DNA of 64,000 nucleotides from Streptomyces marincola (lineage in GTDB: Bacteria; Actinomycetota; Actinomycetes; Streptomycetales; Streptomycetaceae): the NCBI RefSeq assembly GCF_020410765.1, contig NZ_CP084541.1, positions 5,413,001 through 5,477,000 of the forward strand, given 5' to 3'. The first letter of the stretch is position 1, and each line of letters opens with the position of its first letter. Both the position numbers and the translations under genes were made by a program. The notes beneath the pieces are model-generated. The model ran no database searches, was not told where the DNA came from, and saw nothing but the letters and a program-made list of their open reading frames with translations. Positions 26,945-35,074 of this stretch are shown in pieces.

Positions 26945-28000
26945 GTGTCACAGAGCACGGTCCCCCGCCCGCCCCTGCCCAGGGAGAGCGGCGGCCCACC
27001 CCAGAAGCCCGCGGCGGCGCGCAAGGCGCCGCGGCGGCGGCGCGGGGGCGATCACCGCCTCGCCGGCGGCATCGGGCTGCGGCACCGGGTGCGCCGCGAC
27101 TGGGTGCTGGTCCTGATGACGCTGCCCGCGGTGCTGCTGCTCGTGGTGTTCGCCTACATCCCCATCGCGGGCAACGTCATCGCGTTCCAGTTCTACAGCC
27201 CCTACGCGGGCGACGGGTTCTTCGACGCCATGGCGAACAGCGCCTGGACCGGCATGGAGAACTTCCAGCGCATGCTGGACGACAGGGACTTCTGGAACGC
27301 GGTGCAGAACACGCTGATGTTCTCCTCGCTCCAGCTGCTGCTGTTCTTCCCCGTGCCCATCGCCCTGGCCCTGCTGATCAACAGCATCCTGCACAGCAAG
27401 GTCCGCGCGTGGGCCCAGGCCGTGCTCTACCTGCCGCACTTCTTCTCCTGGGTGCTGGTCATCACCGTCTTCCAGCAGATGTTCGGCGGCGCCGGGCTCG
27501 TCGCCCAGCTGGCCCGTGACTGGGGCCTGACCGACAGCTTCGACCTGATGACCGACCCCGGCTTCTTCAAGTGGCTGATCACCGCCCAGGTCATCTGGAA
27601 GGACGCCGGCTGGGGCATCATCGTCTTCCTCGCCGCCCTCTCCATGGTCAACACCGAGCTGTACGAGTCGGCAGCCGTCGACGGCGCGGGACGCTGGCGG
27701 CGCATGTGGCACGTGACGCTGCCCGCGCTGCGCCCGGTCATCGCCCTGCTGCTCGTGCTCCAGGTCGGGAACATGCTGACCGTCGGCAGCGAGCAGTTCC
27801 TCATCCAGCGCACCGCGGTCGGACCGGGCGCCTCGGAAGTGCTCGACACCTACGTCTGGAACCGCGGGATCGCGAACGGGGACTTCAGCTACGCGGCGGC
27901 CATCGGCATCGTCAAGGGCGTCTTCAGCCTCGCCCTGGTCCTGGCAGCCAACCGAGTCGCCCACGCGATGGGCGAGCAGGGGGTGTACTCGCGGCGATGA
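26945..28000 (+). CDS. Sugar ABC transporter permease (LplB-type)
   Basis: A 351-aa inner-membrane permease with six predicted helices after a basic Pro/Arg-rich N-terminal tail of about 50 residues. The ATPase-docking EAA loop is LYESAAVDGAGRWRR...LP near residues 240-262. Type and order match LplB/YteP permeases that pair with large binding proteins. GTG at 26945 follows AAGGAGAAGCTC. The stop overlaps the ATG of the second permease (ATGA). No ATP-binding gene exists in this operon. Confidence 0.88.
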   Translation: MSQSTVPRPPLPRESGGPPQKPAAARKAPRRRRGGDHRLAGGIGLRHRVRRDWVLVLMTLPAVLLLVVFAYIPIAGNVIAFQFYSPYAGDGFFDAMANSAWTGMENFQRMLDDRDFWNAVQNTLMFSSLQLLLFFPVPIALALLINSILHSKVRAWAQAVLYLPHFFSWVLVITVFQQMFGGAGLVAQLARDWGLTDSFDLMTDPGFFKWLITAQVIWKDAGWGIIVFLAALSMVNTELYESAAVDGAGRWRRMWHVTLPALRPVIALLLVLQVGNMLTVGSEQFLIQRTAVGPGASEVLDTYVWNRGIANGDFSYAAAIGIVKGVFSLALVLAANRVAHAMGEQGVYSRR

Positions 28001-28941
28001 GCGCCATCACCGACACCAGCGTCCTGGTCGAGGACAAGGAGGAGAAGGGCAAACGGCAGCGGCCCGCCTGGGAGGAGCAGCCGACCCGCGTCGGGCTGAC
28101 CGCCAAGGGCGCCATCCTCGGCATCGCCCTGCTCGCCATCCTCTTCCCCATCTGGATCGTCCTGATCACCAGCCTCTCCGACGCGGAGACCGTCAGCCGG
28201 GCCGGCGGGCTCGTGGTCTGGCCCGACGGCATCAGCTTCGACGCCTACCGCGAACTCCTCAGCGGCGGCGAGGTCTCCCGCGCCATGATGGTCTCCATCG
28301 GCGTCACGGTGGTCGGCACCACGTTCAGCATGGCCGTCTCCGTGCTGGCCGCCTACGGCCTCTCGCGCATCGGCTCGCTGTGGCACCGCGGCCTGCTGTT
28401 CACGCTGCTCGCCACCATGTTCTTCGGCGGCGCCGGCATCATCCCCACCTACCTGCTCATCCAGAGCCTGGGGCTGATGAACACCTACGCCGCGCTGATC
28501 CTCCCCATGGCCGTGAACGTCTTCAACATCCTGGTGCTGCGGGCGTTCTTCATGAACGTCGGCCAGGAGATCATCGACAGCGCCCGCATCGACGGGGCCG
28601 GCGAGTTCCGCATCCTGTGGCAGATGGTGCTGCCGCTCTCCCGGGCCGTCCTCGCCGTCATCGCCCTCTTCTACGCCGTGGCCTACTGGGGCAACTGGTT
28701 CGCCGGCTTCATCTACATCAACGACCAGGAGAAGCTGCCGCTCCAGAACGTGCTCCAGCAGATCGTCCTGGCCAACGAGCGGCCCGCCGGCATGGCCCAG
28801 ATCATCGGCACCGGCCAGATCTCCAGCATCTCGGTGCAGACCGCGGTCATGATTCTCGCGCTGCTGCCTGTGGCCATTCTCTCTCCGTTCGTCCAACGCC
28901 ACTTCAAGAAGGGCATGCTGATCGGAGCCGTGAAGGGCTGA
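27997..28941 (+). CDS. Sugar ABC transporter permease (LplC/YtcP-type)
   Basis: The 314-aa partner permease has six helices (first ILGIALLAILFPIWIVLIT) and the EAA loop IIDSARIDGAGEFRILWQMVLP near residues 193-214. The end ILSPFVQRHFKKGMLIGAVKG is the standard C-terminus of this subfamily. It is translationally coupled to the first permease and followed 25 bp later by the GH42 gene. Confidence 0.88.
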   Translation: MSAITDTSVLVEDKEEKGKRQRPAWEEQPTRVGLTAKGAILGIALLAILFPIWIVLITSLSDAETVSRAGGLVVWPDGISFDAYRELLSGGEVSRAMMVSIGVTVVGTTFSMAVSVLAAYGLSRIGSLWHRGLLFTLLATMFFGGAGIIPTYLLIQSLGLMNTYAALILPMAVNVFNILVLRAFFMNVGQEIIDSARIDGAGEFRILWQMVLPLSRAVLAVIALFYAVAYWGNWFAGFIYINDQEKLPLQNVLQQIVLANERPAGMAQIIGTGQISSISVQTAVMILALLPVAILSPFVQRHFKKGMLIGAVKG

Positions 28942-28966
28942 CGGCGAACGACAGGAGGAGACGACC

Positions 28967-31018
28967 ATGGCCGCGCTGCACGACGCCACCCGGGGGAAGC
29001 TGCTGTTCGGGGGCGACTACAACCCCGAGCAGTGGCCACCCGAGGTGTGGCAGGACGACGTCCGGCTGATGCGGGAGGCCGGTGTCAACCTCGCCACCGT
29101 CGGTGTGTTCTCGTGGGCCACGCTGGAGCCGAGACCGGGGGCGCGCGACTTCGGCTGGCTCGACCGCGTGCTCGACCTGCTCCACGAGAACGGCATCGGC
29201 GTGTGCCTGGCCACGCCCACCGCCTCCCCGCCGCCCTGGCTCGGGGCCCGCCACCCCGAGACTCTGCCGCGGGACGAGAACGGCACGGTGGTCTGGTACG
29301 GAGCGCGCAACCAGTTCTGCGCCTCCTCACCGGTCTACCGCGAGCACGCCGCCGCCATCGCCGACGACCTCGCCCGCCGCTACGGCGGCCACCCGGGCCT
29401 GCGCATGTGGCACATCAACAACGAGTACGGCACCACCTGCTACTGCGACGTGAGCGCCCGCCACTTCCGCGCCTGGCTGCGCGACCGGTACGGCGACCTC
29501 GACGCCCTGAACGCCGCGTGGGGCACGGCGTTCTGGAGCCAGCGCTACGACTCCTGGGAGGAGGTGCTGCCGCCGCGCCGCGCCCAGTACCTCATCAACC
29601 CCTCCCAGGCACTGGACTTCCGCCGCTTCACCAGCGACGCGCTGCTCGAATGCTTCACCGCGGAACGCGACATCGTCGCGGCGCACAGCCCGGGCATCCC
29701 CGTCACGACCAACTTCATGCCGCTGTTCGCCGGGCAGGACGGCTGGCGCTGGGCCGCCGAGGAGGACGTCGTCTCCGTCGACGTCTACCCGGACCCGGCC
29801 GCCGCCCCCGACGACCCGGCGGGACCCGCGCACGGCGCGCTCGTCCAGGACCTCACCAGGTCCCAGGCCGGCGGCCCCTGGATGCTCATGGAGCAGGCCG
29901 CGTCCGCCGTCAACTTCCGCCCGGTCAACGGTCCCAAGCCCGCGGGCGTGATGCGCCTGTGGTCGCTCCAGGCCGTCGCGCGCGGCGCGGACGCCGTCTG
30001 CTTCTTCCAGTGGCGGGCCTCCCGGCAGGGCAGCGAGAAGTTCCACTCGGCGATGCTGCCGCACGCCGGCGAGGGCTCCCGCACGTTCGGGCACATCCGC
30101 GAGCTCGGCGCCCAGCTGCGCGACCTCACCCCCGTCCTCGGCAGCCACGTCACCGCGGACATCGCGATCCTGCACGACTGGTCCGCGTGGTGGGCCGCCG
30201 AGCAGCCGGGGCGCCCCTCCGCCGAGATGCGCTACCCGCAGCTGCTCGCCGCCTGGCACCAGGCCCTGTGGCAGCAGAACCTGACCACCGACTTCGCCCA
30301 CCCGGAGACCGAGCTCACCGGCTACCGCATGGTGGTCGTCCCGCAGCTCTACCTCCTCAGCGACGCCGCGCTCGACGGCCTGGCCGCCTACGTCCGCGGC
30401 GGCGGCACCCTCGTGTGCGGCTTCTTCACCGGCGTCGCCGACACCGACGACCGCATCCGCGAGGGCGGCATCGACGCCCGGCTGCGCGAGGTGCTCGGCC
30501 TCGCGACGCTGCACGAGTGGTGGCCGCTGCCGCCCGGTGGGACCGTCGCCCTCACCGACGGCACCACGGGCAGCATCTGGAGCGAGGACCTCGAACCCGC
30601 GGGCGCCGAGGTCGTCGCCGCCTACGCCGAGGGCGAGCTGGCCGGCCGGCCCGCGCTCACCCGGCACGCCCACGGCCGCGGCCGCGCCTGGTACGTCTCC
30701 ACGCTGCCGGAACGCCCCGCGCTCGCCGCGCTGCTGGCCCGCGCCGCGGACGAGGCCGGCCTCGCACCGGTCCTGCCCGAGGCACCCGCGGGCGTGGAGG
30801 CCGTGCGGCGCGGCGGACACCTCTTCCTCCTCAACCACGGACCCGAGCGGGTCACCGTCCCCCTGCACACCCCCCACACCGACCTGCTCACCGGCCGCGC
30901 CCACCGGGACGCCATCGCCCTGGAACGCCACGGCGCGGCCGTTCTCACCCCCCACACCGAAGGGAGTCGTCCATGCGACGACACATCCGACGACGCGTCC
31001 TCGCCTCCGCCGCCCTGA
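28967..31018 (+). CDS. GH42 beta-galactosidase
   Basis: A 683-aa enzyme without signal peptide, cleaving terminal beta-galactosides. It starts with the family opening GGDYNPEQWPPEVWQDDVRLMREAGVN. The acid/base Glu is in HINNEYG (about residue 152) and the nucleophile Glu in MLMEQAAS (about 308). The trimerisation and beta-sandwich domains follow. The last 15 codons (CDDTSDDASSPPPP) overlap the start of the GH12 gene by 46 bp and look like non-family sequence, so the natural end may be shorter in relatives. ATG follows ACAGGAGGAG. In the locus it would remove galactose from imported oligosaccharides. Confidence 0.88.
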   Translation: MAALHDATRGKLLFGGDYNPEQWPPEVWQDDVRLMREAGVNLATVGVFSWATLEPRPGARDFGWLDRVLDLLHENGIGVCLATPTASPPPWLGARHPETLPRDENGTVVWYGARNQFCASSPVYREHAAAIADDLARRYGGHPGLRMWHINNEYGTTCYCDVSARHFRAWLRDRYGDLDALNAAWGTAFWSQRYDSWEEVLPPRRAQYLINPSQALDFRRFTSDALLECFTAERDIVAAHSPGIPVTTNFMPLFAGQDGWRWAAEEDVVSVDVYPDPAAAPDDPAGPAHGALVQDLTRSQAGGPWMLMEQAASAVNFRPVNGPKPAGVMRLWSLQAVARGADAVCFFQWRASRQGSEKFHSAMLPHAGEGSRTFGHIRELGAQLRDLTPVLGSHVTADIAILHDWSAWWAAEQPGRPSAEMRYPQLLAAWHQALWQQNLTTDFAHPETELTGYRMVVVPQLYLLSDAALDGLAAYVRGGGTLVCGFFTGVADTDDRIREGGIDARLREVLGLATLHEWWPLPPGGTVALTDGTTGSIWSEDLEPAGAEVVAAYAEGELAGRPALTRHAHGRGRAWYVSTLPERPALAALLARAADEAGLAPVLPEAPAGVEAVRRGGHLFLLNHGPERVTVPLHTPHTDLLTGRAHRDAIALERHGAAVLTPHTEGSRPCDDTSDDASSPPPP

Positions 31019-31689
31019 CCACCGCCGCGGTCACCGGCGTCGGACTCACCGCCGGCACCGCGAACGCCGCCGCCACCTGGGAGTCCTGCGACCAGTGGGG
31101 CAACTGGGAGCCCGGCGACGGCTACATCGTCTACAACAACATCTGGGGCTCGGGCGCCGGCAGCCAGTGCATCGCCGCCGACTCCGGATCCCAGTGGTCC
31201 GTGACCGCCGACCACCCGAACACCGGCGGCATCAAGTCCTACCCGAACGCCAAGTGGATCGTCGACGAACCCATCGGCGACATCGGCTCGCTCAGCGCGA
31301 CCTACGACGTCACCGTCCCCAGCGGCGGCGCGCACAACACCACGTTCGACGTGTGGGACGAGAACTACGACCACGAGATCATGCTGTGGATGAACTGGAC
31401 GGGCCCGGTCGGCCCGCTCGGCACGTCCGTCGGCGAGGCCACCGTGGGCGGCCACACCTGGGACGTCTACCGCGGCAGCAACGGCGCCAACAACGTCTAC
31501 TCGTTCCTGCGCCACGGCGACTCCACGCGGGGCGAGGTCGACATCCTGCCCGTGCTCGACTGGATCACGGAGCGGGGCTGGATGAGCCAGGACACGGTCA
31601 TCGGCGACGTGCAGTTCGGCTACGAGATCACCTCGTCGGCCGGCGGTCTGGAATTCGTCACCCACGACTTCCGCGTCAGCGAGAGCTGA
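30973..31689 (+). CDS. Secreted GH12 endoglucanase (endoglucanase/xyloglucanase)
   Basis: A 238-aa enzyme with signal peptide (MRRHIRRRVLASAALTTAAV, cleavage near ANAA, residue 34) and a single GH12 jelly-roll domain. GH12 enzymes cut internal beta-1,4-glucan bonds, several preferring xyloglucan. Catalytic residues are the nucleophile Glu in DHEIMLWMNW (about 134) and the acid/base Glu in FGYEITS (about 217). No carbohydrate-binding module is attached. Its start lies within the end of the GH42 gene, preceded by GAAGGGAG. It would be the extracellular depolymerase of the locus. A terminator follows directly. Confidence 0.9.
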   Translation: MRRHIRRRVLASAALTTAAVTGVGLTAGTANAAATWESCDQWGNWEPGDGYIVYNNIWGSGAGSQCIAADSGSQWSVTADHPNTGGIKSYPNAKWIVDEPIGDIGSLSATYDVTVPSGGAHNTTFDVWDENYDHEIMLWMNWTGPVGPLGTSVGEATVGGHTWDVYRGSNGANNVYSFLRHGDSTRGEVDILPVLDWITERGWMSQDTVIGDVQFGYEITSSAGGLEFVTHDFRVSES

Positions 31690-31698
31690 CCGCAAAGA

Positions 31699-31738
31699 CG
31701 CCGACGCCCGCGAGCCGCACGGCTCGCGGGCGTCGGCG
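31699..31738 (+). terminator. Strong bidirectional hairpin between GH12 and GH31 genes
   Basis: A perfect 18-bp stem, CGCCGACGCCCGCGAGCC (31699-31716) against 31721-31738, with a GCAC loop, 10 bp after the GH12 stop and between convergent genes. Confidence 0.85.
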
Positions 31739-31805
31739 CGCGCGGTGGCGCGTGGTCCGCCGCCCACCCGCCGCCCTGCACGGGGCGGGTGGCCGGCGGA
31801 GTCGT

Positions 31806-33872
31806 TCAGCCGGTGACCGGCAGTCGCGCGCCGTCGCGCAGGAACAGCGGAATGCGGTCAAGCGGCGCCGGCACCACCACCCGCGCGCCCCCCGCGTACT
31901 CGGTGCCCGTCCACGCGTCGGTCCACCGCGCCCCCGCGGGCAGGTACACCGCGCGCTCGCGCGCCCCCGCCTCAAGCACCGGCGCCACCAGCAGATCGGG
32001 CCCGAACAGGTAGGAGTCCGCGACGTCCCACGCCTCCGCGTCGCCGGGGAACTCAAGGAACAGCGGACGCATCGGCGGCAGCCCCTCCTCGTGCGCGGTC
32101 CGCATCTGCGCCAGCACATAAGGGCGCAACCGCTCCCGCAGCCCCAGGTACCACTCAAGCACCCGGCCGGCCTCGGCGCCGAAGGACCACACCTCGTTGG
32201 GGCCGCCGGTCATCCCGGGCCCGAGCGGCATCCCCGGCTCGCGGAAGCCGTGCAGGCGCATCAGCGGCGACAGCGCGCCGAACTGGAACCAGCGCACCAG
32301 CACCTCCCGGTACTCCGGGTCGTCCGGGTCGCCGCCGTGGAAGCCCCCGATGTCGGTGTTCCACCACGGAATCCCGGACAGCGCCGTGTTCAGCCCCGCC
32401 GCGATCTGCCGCCGCAGCGTGGCGAAGTCGGTGCCGATGTCACCGGACCACAGCGCCGCCCCGTGCCGCTGACTGCCCGCCCACGCCGACCGGTTCAGCG
32501 TGATCACGCCGTCCGCCGCCACCCCGGCCGCCCGCAGGCCCTCGTCGAACGCCCTGGCGTTCTCACGCGGGTACAGGTTCCCCACCTCAAGCCCGGGACC
32601 GGCGTGGTACCGCAGGTTCGCCGCGAAACCGGGCTTCAGCTCCGGCTCGCACGCGTCCAGCCAGAACGCCGTGATGCCGTACGGCTCCACGTAGTTCTCC
32701 CGCACCCGGGACCACACGAAGTCCCGCGCCGCCGGGTTGGTCGCGTCGTAGAACGCCACCTGCACCGGCTCGGCGACCTCCTTGTCCGGCCAGTCCGCGT
32801 GCGCCATCGGCCCGTACTCCGTGCCGATGAACAGGCCGCGCTGCTCCATCGGCGCGTGGTTCTCGCTCAGCGGCGACACCGAGGGCCACACCGAGACCAC
32901 CAGCTGGACGCCGAGTTCGGACAACTCCCGCACCATGGCCGCCGGGTCGGGCCACTCGGCCGGGTCGAACTTCCACTCGCCCAGGTGCGTCCAGTGGAAG
33001 AAGTCGCACACGATCGCCGAGAGCGGCAGCCCGCGCCGCTTGTACTCGCGGGCCACGCCCAGCAGTTCCTCCTGCGTGCGGTAGCGCAGCTTGCACTGCC
33101 AGAACCCGGCCGCCCATTCCGGCAGCATCGGCGCACGGCCCGTGACCGCCGTGTACCGGCGCTGCGCCTGCGCCGGCGGGCCCGCCGTGATCCAGTAGTC
33201 GATCTGCCGCGCGCTGTCCGCCACCCACCGGGTGCCGTTGTGCGCCAGCTCCACGCGGCCGATGGCCGGGTTGTTCCACAGCAGCGTGTAGCCGCGGCTC
33301 GACGTCAGCACGGGTATCGTCACCTCGGCGTTGCGCTGCACGAGGTCGATGACGGCGCCCTTCTGGTCCAGCAGCCCGTGCTGGTGCTGCCCGAGACCGT
33401 AGAGCCGTTCCCCCGGATACGCGGCGAACCGCTGTTCGAGCCGGTGGTGGCCGTTGCCCGTGGGCGTGTAGAGCCGCGGGCCCGGCCACCAGAAGTGCGC
33501 GCGCTCCTCGGCCAGCAACTCGCCGCCGTCCTCGGTGCGCAGGAACCTGACCTGCCCCTCCGCGCTCACCTCGGCGGTGATCGCGCCGCAGGTCAGCGTC
33601 GCCACCCGGGCGGAGATCTCGACCACGGCCGGCTCCGCGTTCTCGGGGTTCTCGGGGTTCTCGGGGATCTCGGGGTTCTCGGCCAGGGCGCCCGGCAGCC
33701 CTTCGAGCACGGGCCCGCCGAGGCGGGCGCGCACCCGCAGGCCGTCCCGGCCCCAGGGCTCGACCCGCAGCGCCTCCTGCCGGCCGCTCCACTCCAGCGC
33801 GCCGGCGCTGTCGGAGAACGTCCCGACGGTGGGGGAGGACTGGGCGAGGGAAACGGCGGAGGAGTCGTTCAC
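31806..33872 (-). CDS. GH31 alpha-glycosidase, probable alpha-xylosidase
   Basis: A 688-aa intracellular glycosidase. The N-terminal sandwich leads to the (beta/alpha)8 barrel at MLPEWAAGFWQCKLRYRTQEE. Nucleophile Asp is in FWLDACEPE (about residue 405) and acid/base Asp in LWSGDIGTDF (about 477). KLRYRTQEE and DFFHWTHLGEWKFDP resemble the YicI/XylS alpha-xylosidase branch more than maltases, but alpha-glucosidase cannot be excluded. Near residues 63-78 it carries a PEN repeat coded by 9-bp tandem units. GTG at 33872 overlaps the lacI-type stop (GTGA), so enzyme and repressor are co-translated. Confidence 0.85.
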   Translation of the reverse strand: MNDSSAVSLAQSSPTVGTFSDSAGALEWSGRQEALRVEPWGRDGLRVRARLGGPVLEGLPGALAENPEIPENPENPENAEPAVVEISARVATLTCGAITAEVSAEGQVRFLRTEDGGELLAEERAHFWWPGPRLYTPTGNGHHRLEQRFAAYPGERLYGLGQHQHGLLDQKGAVIDLVQRNAEVTIPVLTSSRGYTLLWNNPAIGRVELAHNGTRWVADSARQIDYWITAGPPAQAQRRYTAVTGRAPMLPEWAAGFWQCKLRYRTQEELLGVAREYKRRGLPLSAIVCDFFHWTHLGEWKFDPAEWPDPAAMVRELSELGVQLVVSVWPSVSPLSENHAPMEQRGLFIGTEYGPMAHADWPDKEVAEPVQVAFYDATNPAARDFVWSRVRENYVEPYGITAFWLDACEPELKPGFAANLRYHAGPGLEVGNLYPRENARAFDEGLRAAGVAADGVITLNRSAWAGSQRHGAALWSGDIGTDFATLRRQIAAGLNTALSGIPWWNTDIGGFHGGDPDDPEYREVLVRWFQFGALSPLMRLHGFREPGMPLGPGMTGGPNEVWSFGAEAGRVLEWYLGLRERLRPYVLAQMRTAHEEGLPPMRPLFLEFPGDAEAWDVADSYLFGPDLLVAPVLEAGARERAVYLPAGARWTDAWTGTEYAGGARVVVPAPLDRIPLFLRDGARLPVTG
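33639..33683 (-). repeat. Five 9-bp tandem repeats inside the GH31 gene
   Basis: Five units of GTTCTCGGG, with one substitution in unit 4 and one in unit 5, starting at 33639, 33648, 33657, 33666 and 33675. On the coding strand they encode repeated Pro-Glu-Asn. The length stays in frame if units are gained or lost. Confidence 0.8.
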
Positions 33873-34879
33873 GGCGCTCCTGTCGGGGTGGGGGCGGGTC
33901 CCGTGCTCGCCCGGACGGTCAACTGCGGGGGAAGCAACTCGCTCACCGCTCCGGCCCCGTCCATCACCAGCTCGACCGCGCGCCGCCCCATCTCGTGGGC
34001 GGGGATGGCCACCGAGGTCAGCGCGACCGACTGCTGGGTGGCCACCGGCTCGGGGCACACCGCGACCACCGAGATGTCCTCGGGAACGGCGCGCCCCTGC
34101 TGCCGCAGCAGGCTGAGCAGCGGGCCGATGGCCGCCTCGTTCTGCACGATCATCGCGGTGGTGGCGGGCCGTTCGTCGAAGATGCGGGCCAGCGTGCCCG
34201 CCGTCGACTCGTAGCTGCCGTCGCACGGCCGGTGCAGCACGCGCACGCCCAGCTCGGCGGCGCGTTCGCGCACGCCCTGGAGCGTGCGTTCGGCGAACCC
34301 GGTGCGCCGTTCGTACACGGCCGCGGCCTCGCCGACCACCGCGATGTCCCGGTGCCCGAGCCCGGCCAGGTGCTCGGCGCACAGCCGGCCGGTCGCGGCG
34401 AAGTCCAGGTCCACGCAAGTCAGGCCGCTGGGGTCGGCGGGCAGGCCGATGAGCGCTGCGGGCCGCCCGGCCTCGCGGACCAGGGGCAGCCTGGCGTCCT
34501 CAAGCTCGACGTCCATCAGGATCATCGCGTCGGCCAGGCCGCTGCCGACCACCCGCCGCATCGCCTCCGGCCCTTCCTGGCCCGTCAGCAGCAGGACGTC
34601 GAGGCCGCGTTCGCGGGCCGTGGTGGCCACGGCGATGGCGATCTCCACCATGACCGGCACATAGGTGTCGATACGCAGCGGCATCATGAGGGCGATGATG
34701 TTCGACTTGCTGCTCGCGAGCGCCCGGGCGCCCGCGTTGGGGTGGTAGCCGAGTTCCCTGATGGATTTCTCGACGCGTTCCCTGGTCCTCATGGAGATGG
34801 TCCGTTTGCCGCTGAGGACGTAACTCACCGTACTGGCGGAGACCCCGGCATGCCGGGCGACCTCGGCGAGAGTGACCAT
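33869..34879 (-). CDS. LacI-family transcriptional repressor of the glycan locus
   Basis: A 336-aa repressor. The N-terminal LacI helix-turn-helix and hinge (VTLAEVARHAGVSASTVSYVLSGKRTIS to NAGARALASSKS) are intact. The periplasmic-binding-like effector domain fills the rest (IIALMMPLRIDTYVPVM... DISVVAVCPEPVATQQ). The ATG at 34879 is chosen because GGGAG lies 5 bp upstream, whereas the earlier TTG at 34891 has none. The gene is coupled to GH31. Two palindromes of the same type as O1/O2 lie upstream, so it likely regulates itself and the transporter/GH3 promoters. Confidence 0.88.
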   Translation of the reverse strand: MVTLAEVARHAGVSASTVSYVLSGKRTISMRTRERVEKSIRELGYHPNAGARALASSKSNIIALMMPLRIDTYVPVMVEIAIAVATTARERGLDVLLLTGQEGPEAMRRVVGSGLADAMILMDVELEDARLPLVREAGRPAALIGLPADPSGLTCVDLDFAATGRLCAEHLAGLGHRDIAVVGEAAAVYERRTGFAERTLQGVRERAAELGVRVLHRPCDGSYESTAGTLARIFDERPATTAMIVQNEAAIGPLLSLLRQQGRAVPEDISVVAVCPEPVATQQSVALTSVAIPAHEMGRRAVELVMDGAGAVSELLPPQLTVRASTGPAPTPTGAP

Positions 34880-34901
34880 CTGCTCTCCCAAGAGGAATGT
34901 A

Positions 34902-34915
34902 GTGAAGCGCTTCGA
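34902..34915. promoter_or_regulatory. LacI-type operator O3, upstream of the repressor gene
   Basis: GTGAAGCGCTTCGA keeps the full GAAGCGCTTC core, with the two outermost left bases changed. It lies 23 bp upstream of the repressor ATG. Confidence 0.7.
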
Positions 34916-34978
34916 CAGCGGCTGTCTATGTAATCGCGTTGACCTTAGACCTCATGACGGCGCGTGTCCATACATGTG

Positions 34979-34992
34979 TCGAAGCGCTTCAA
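34979..34992. promoter_or_regulatory. LacI-type operator O4, in the repressor/acyl-CoA dehydrogenase gap
   Basis: TCGAAGCGCTTCAA keeps the core, with one outer mismatch. It is 77 bp from O3 and 83 bp upstream of the dehydrogenase start, so it could serve either gene. Confidence 0.7.
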
Positions 34993-35074
34993 CTCCGGGC
35001 GCGCAGACGCTTTCAGACGGTCGGAAACGGGTACGTACGCACCAGTAGTGCTCATCGGGACGAGGTGTGTGAAC

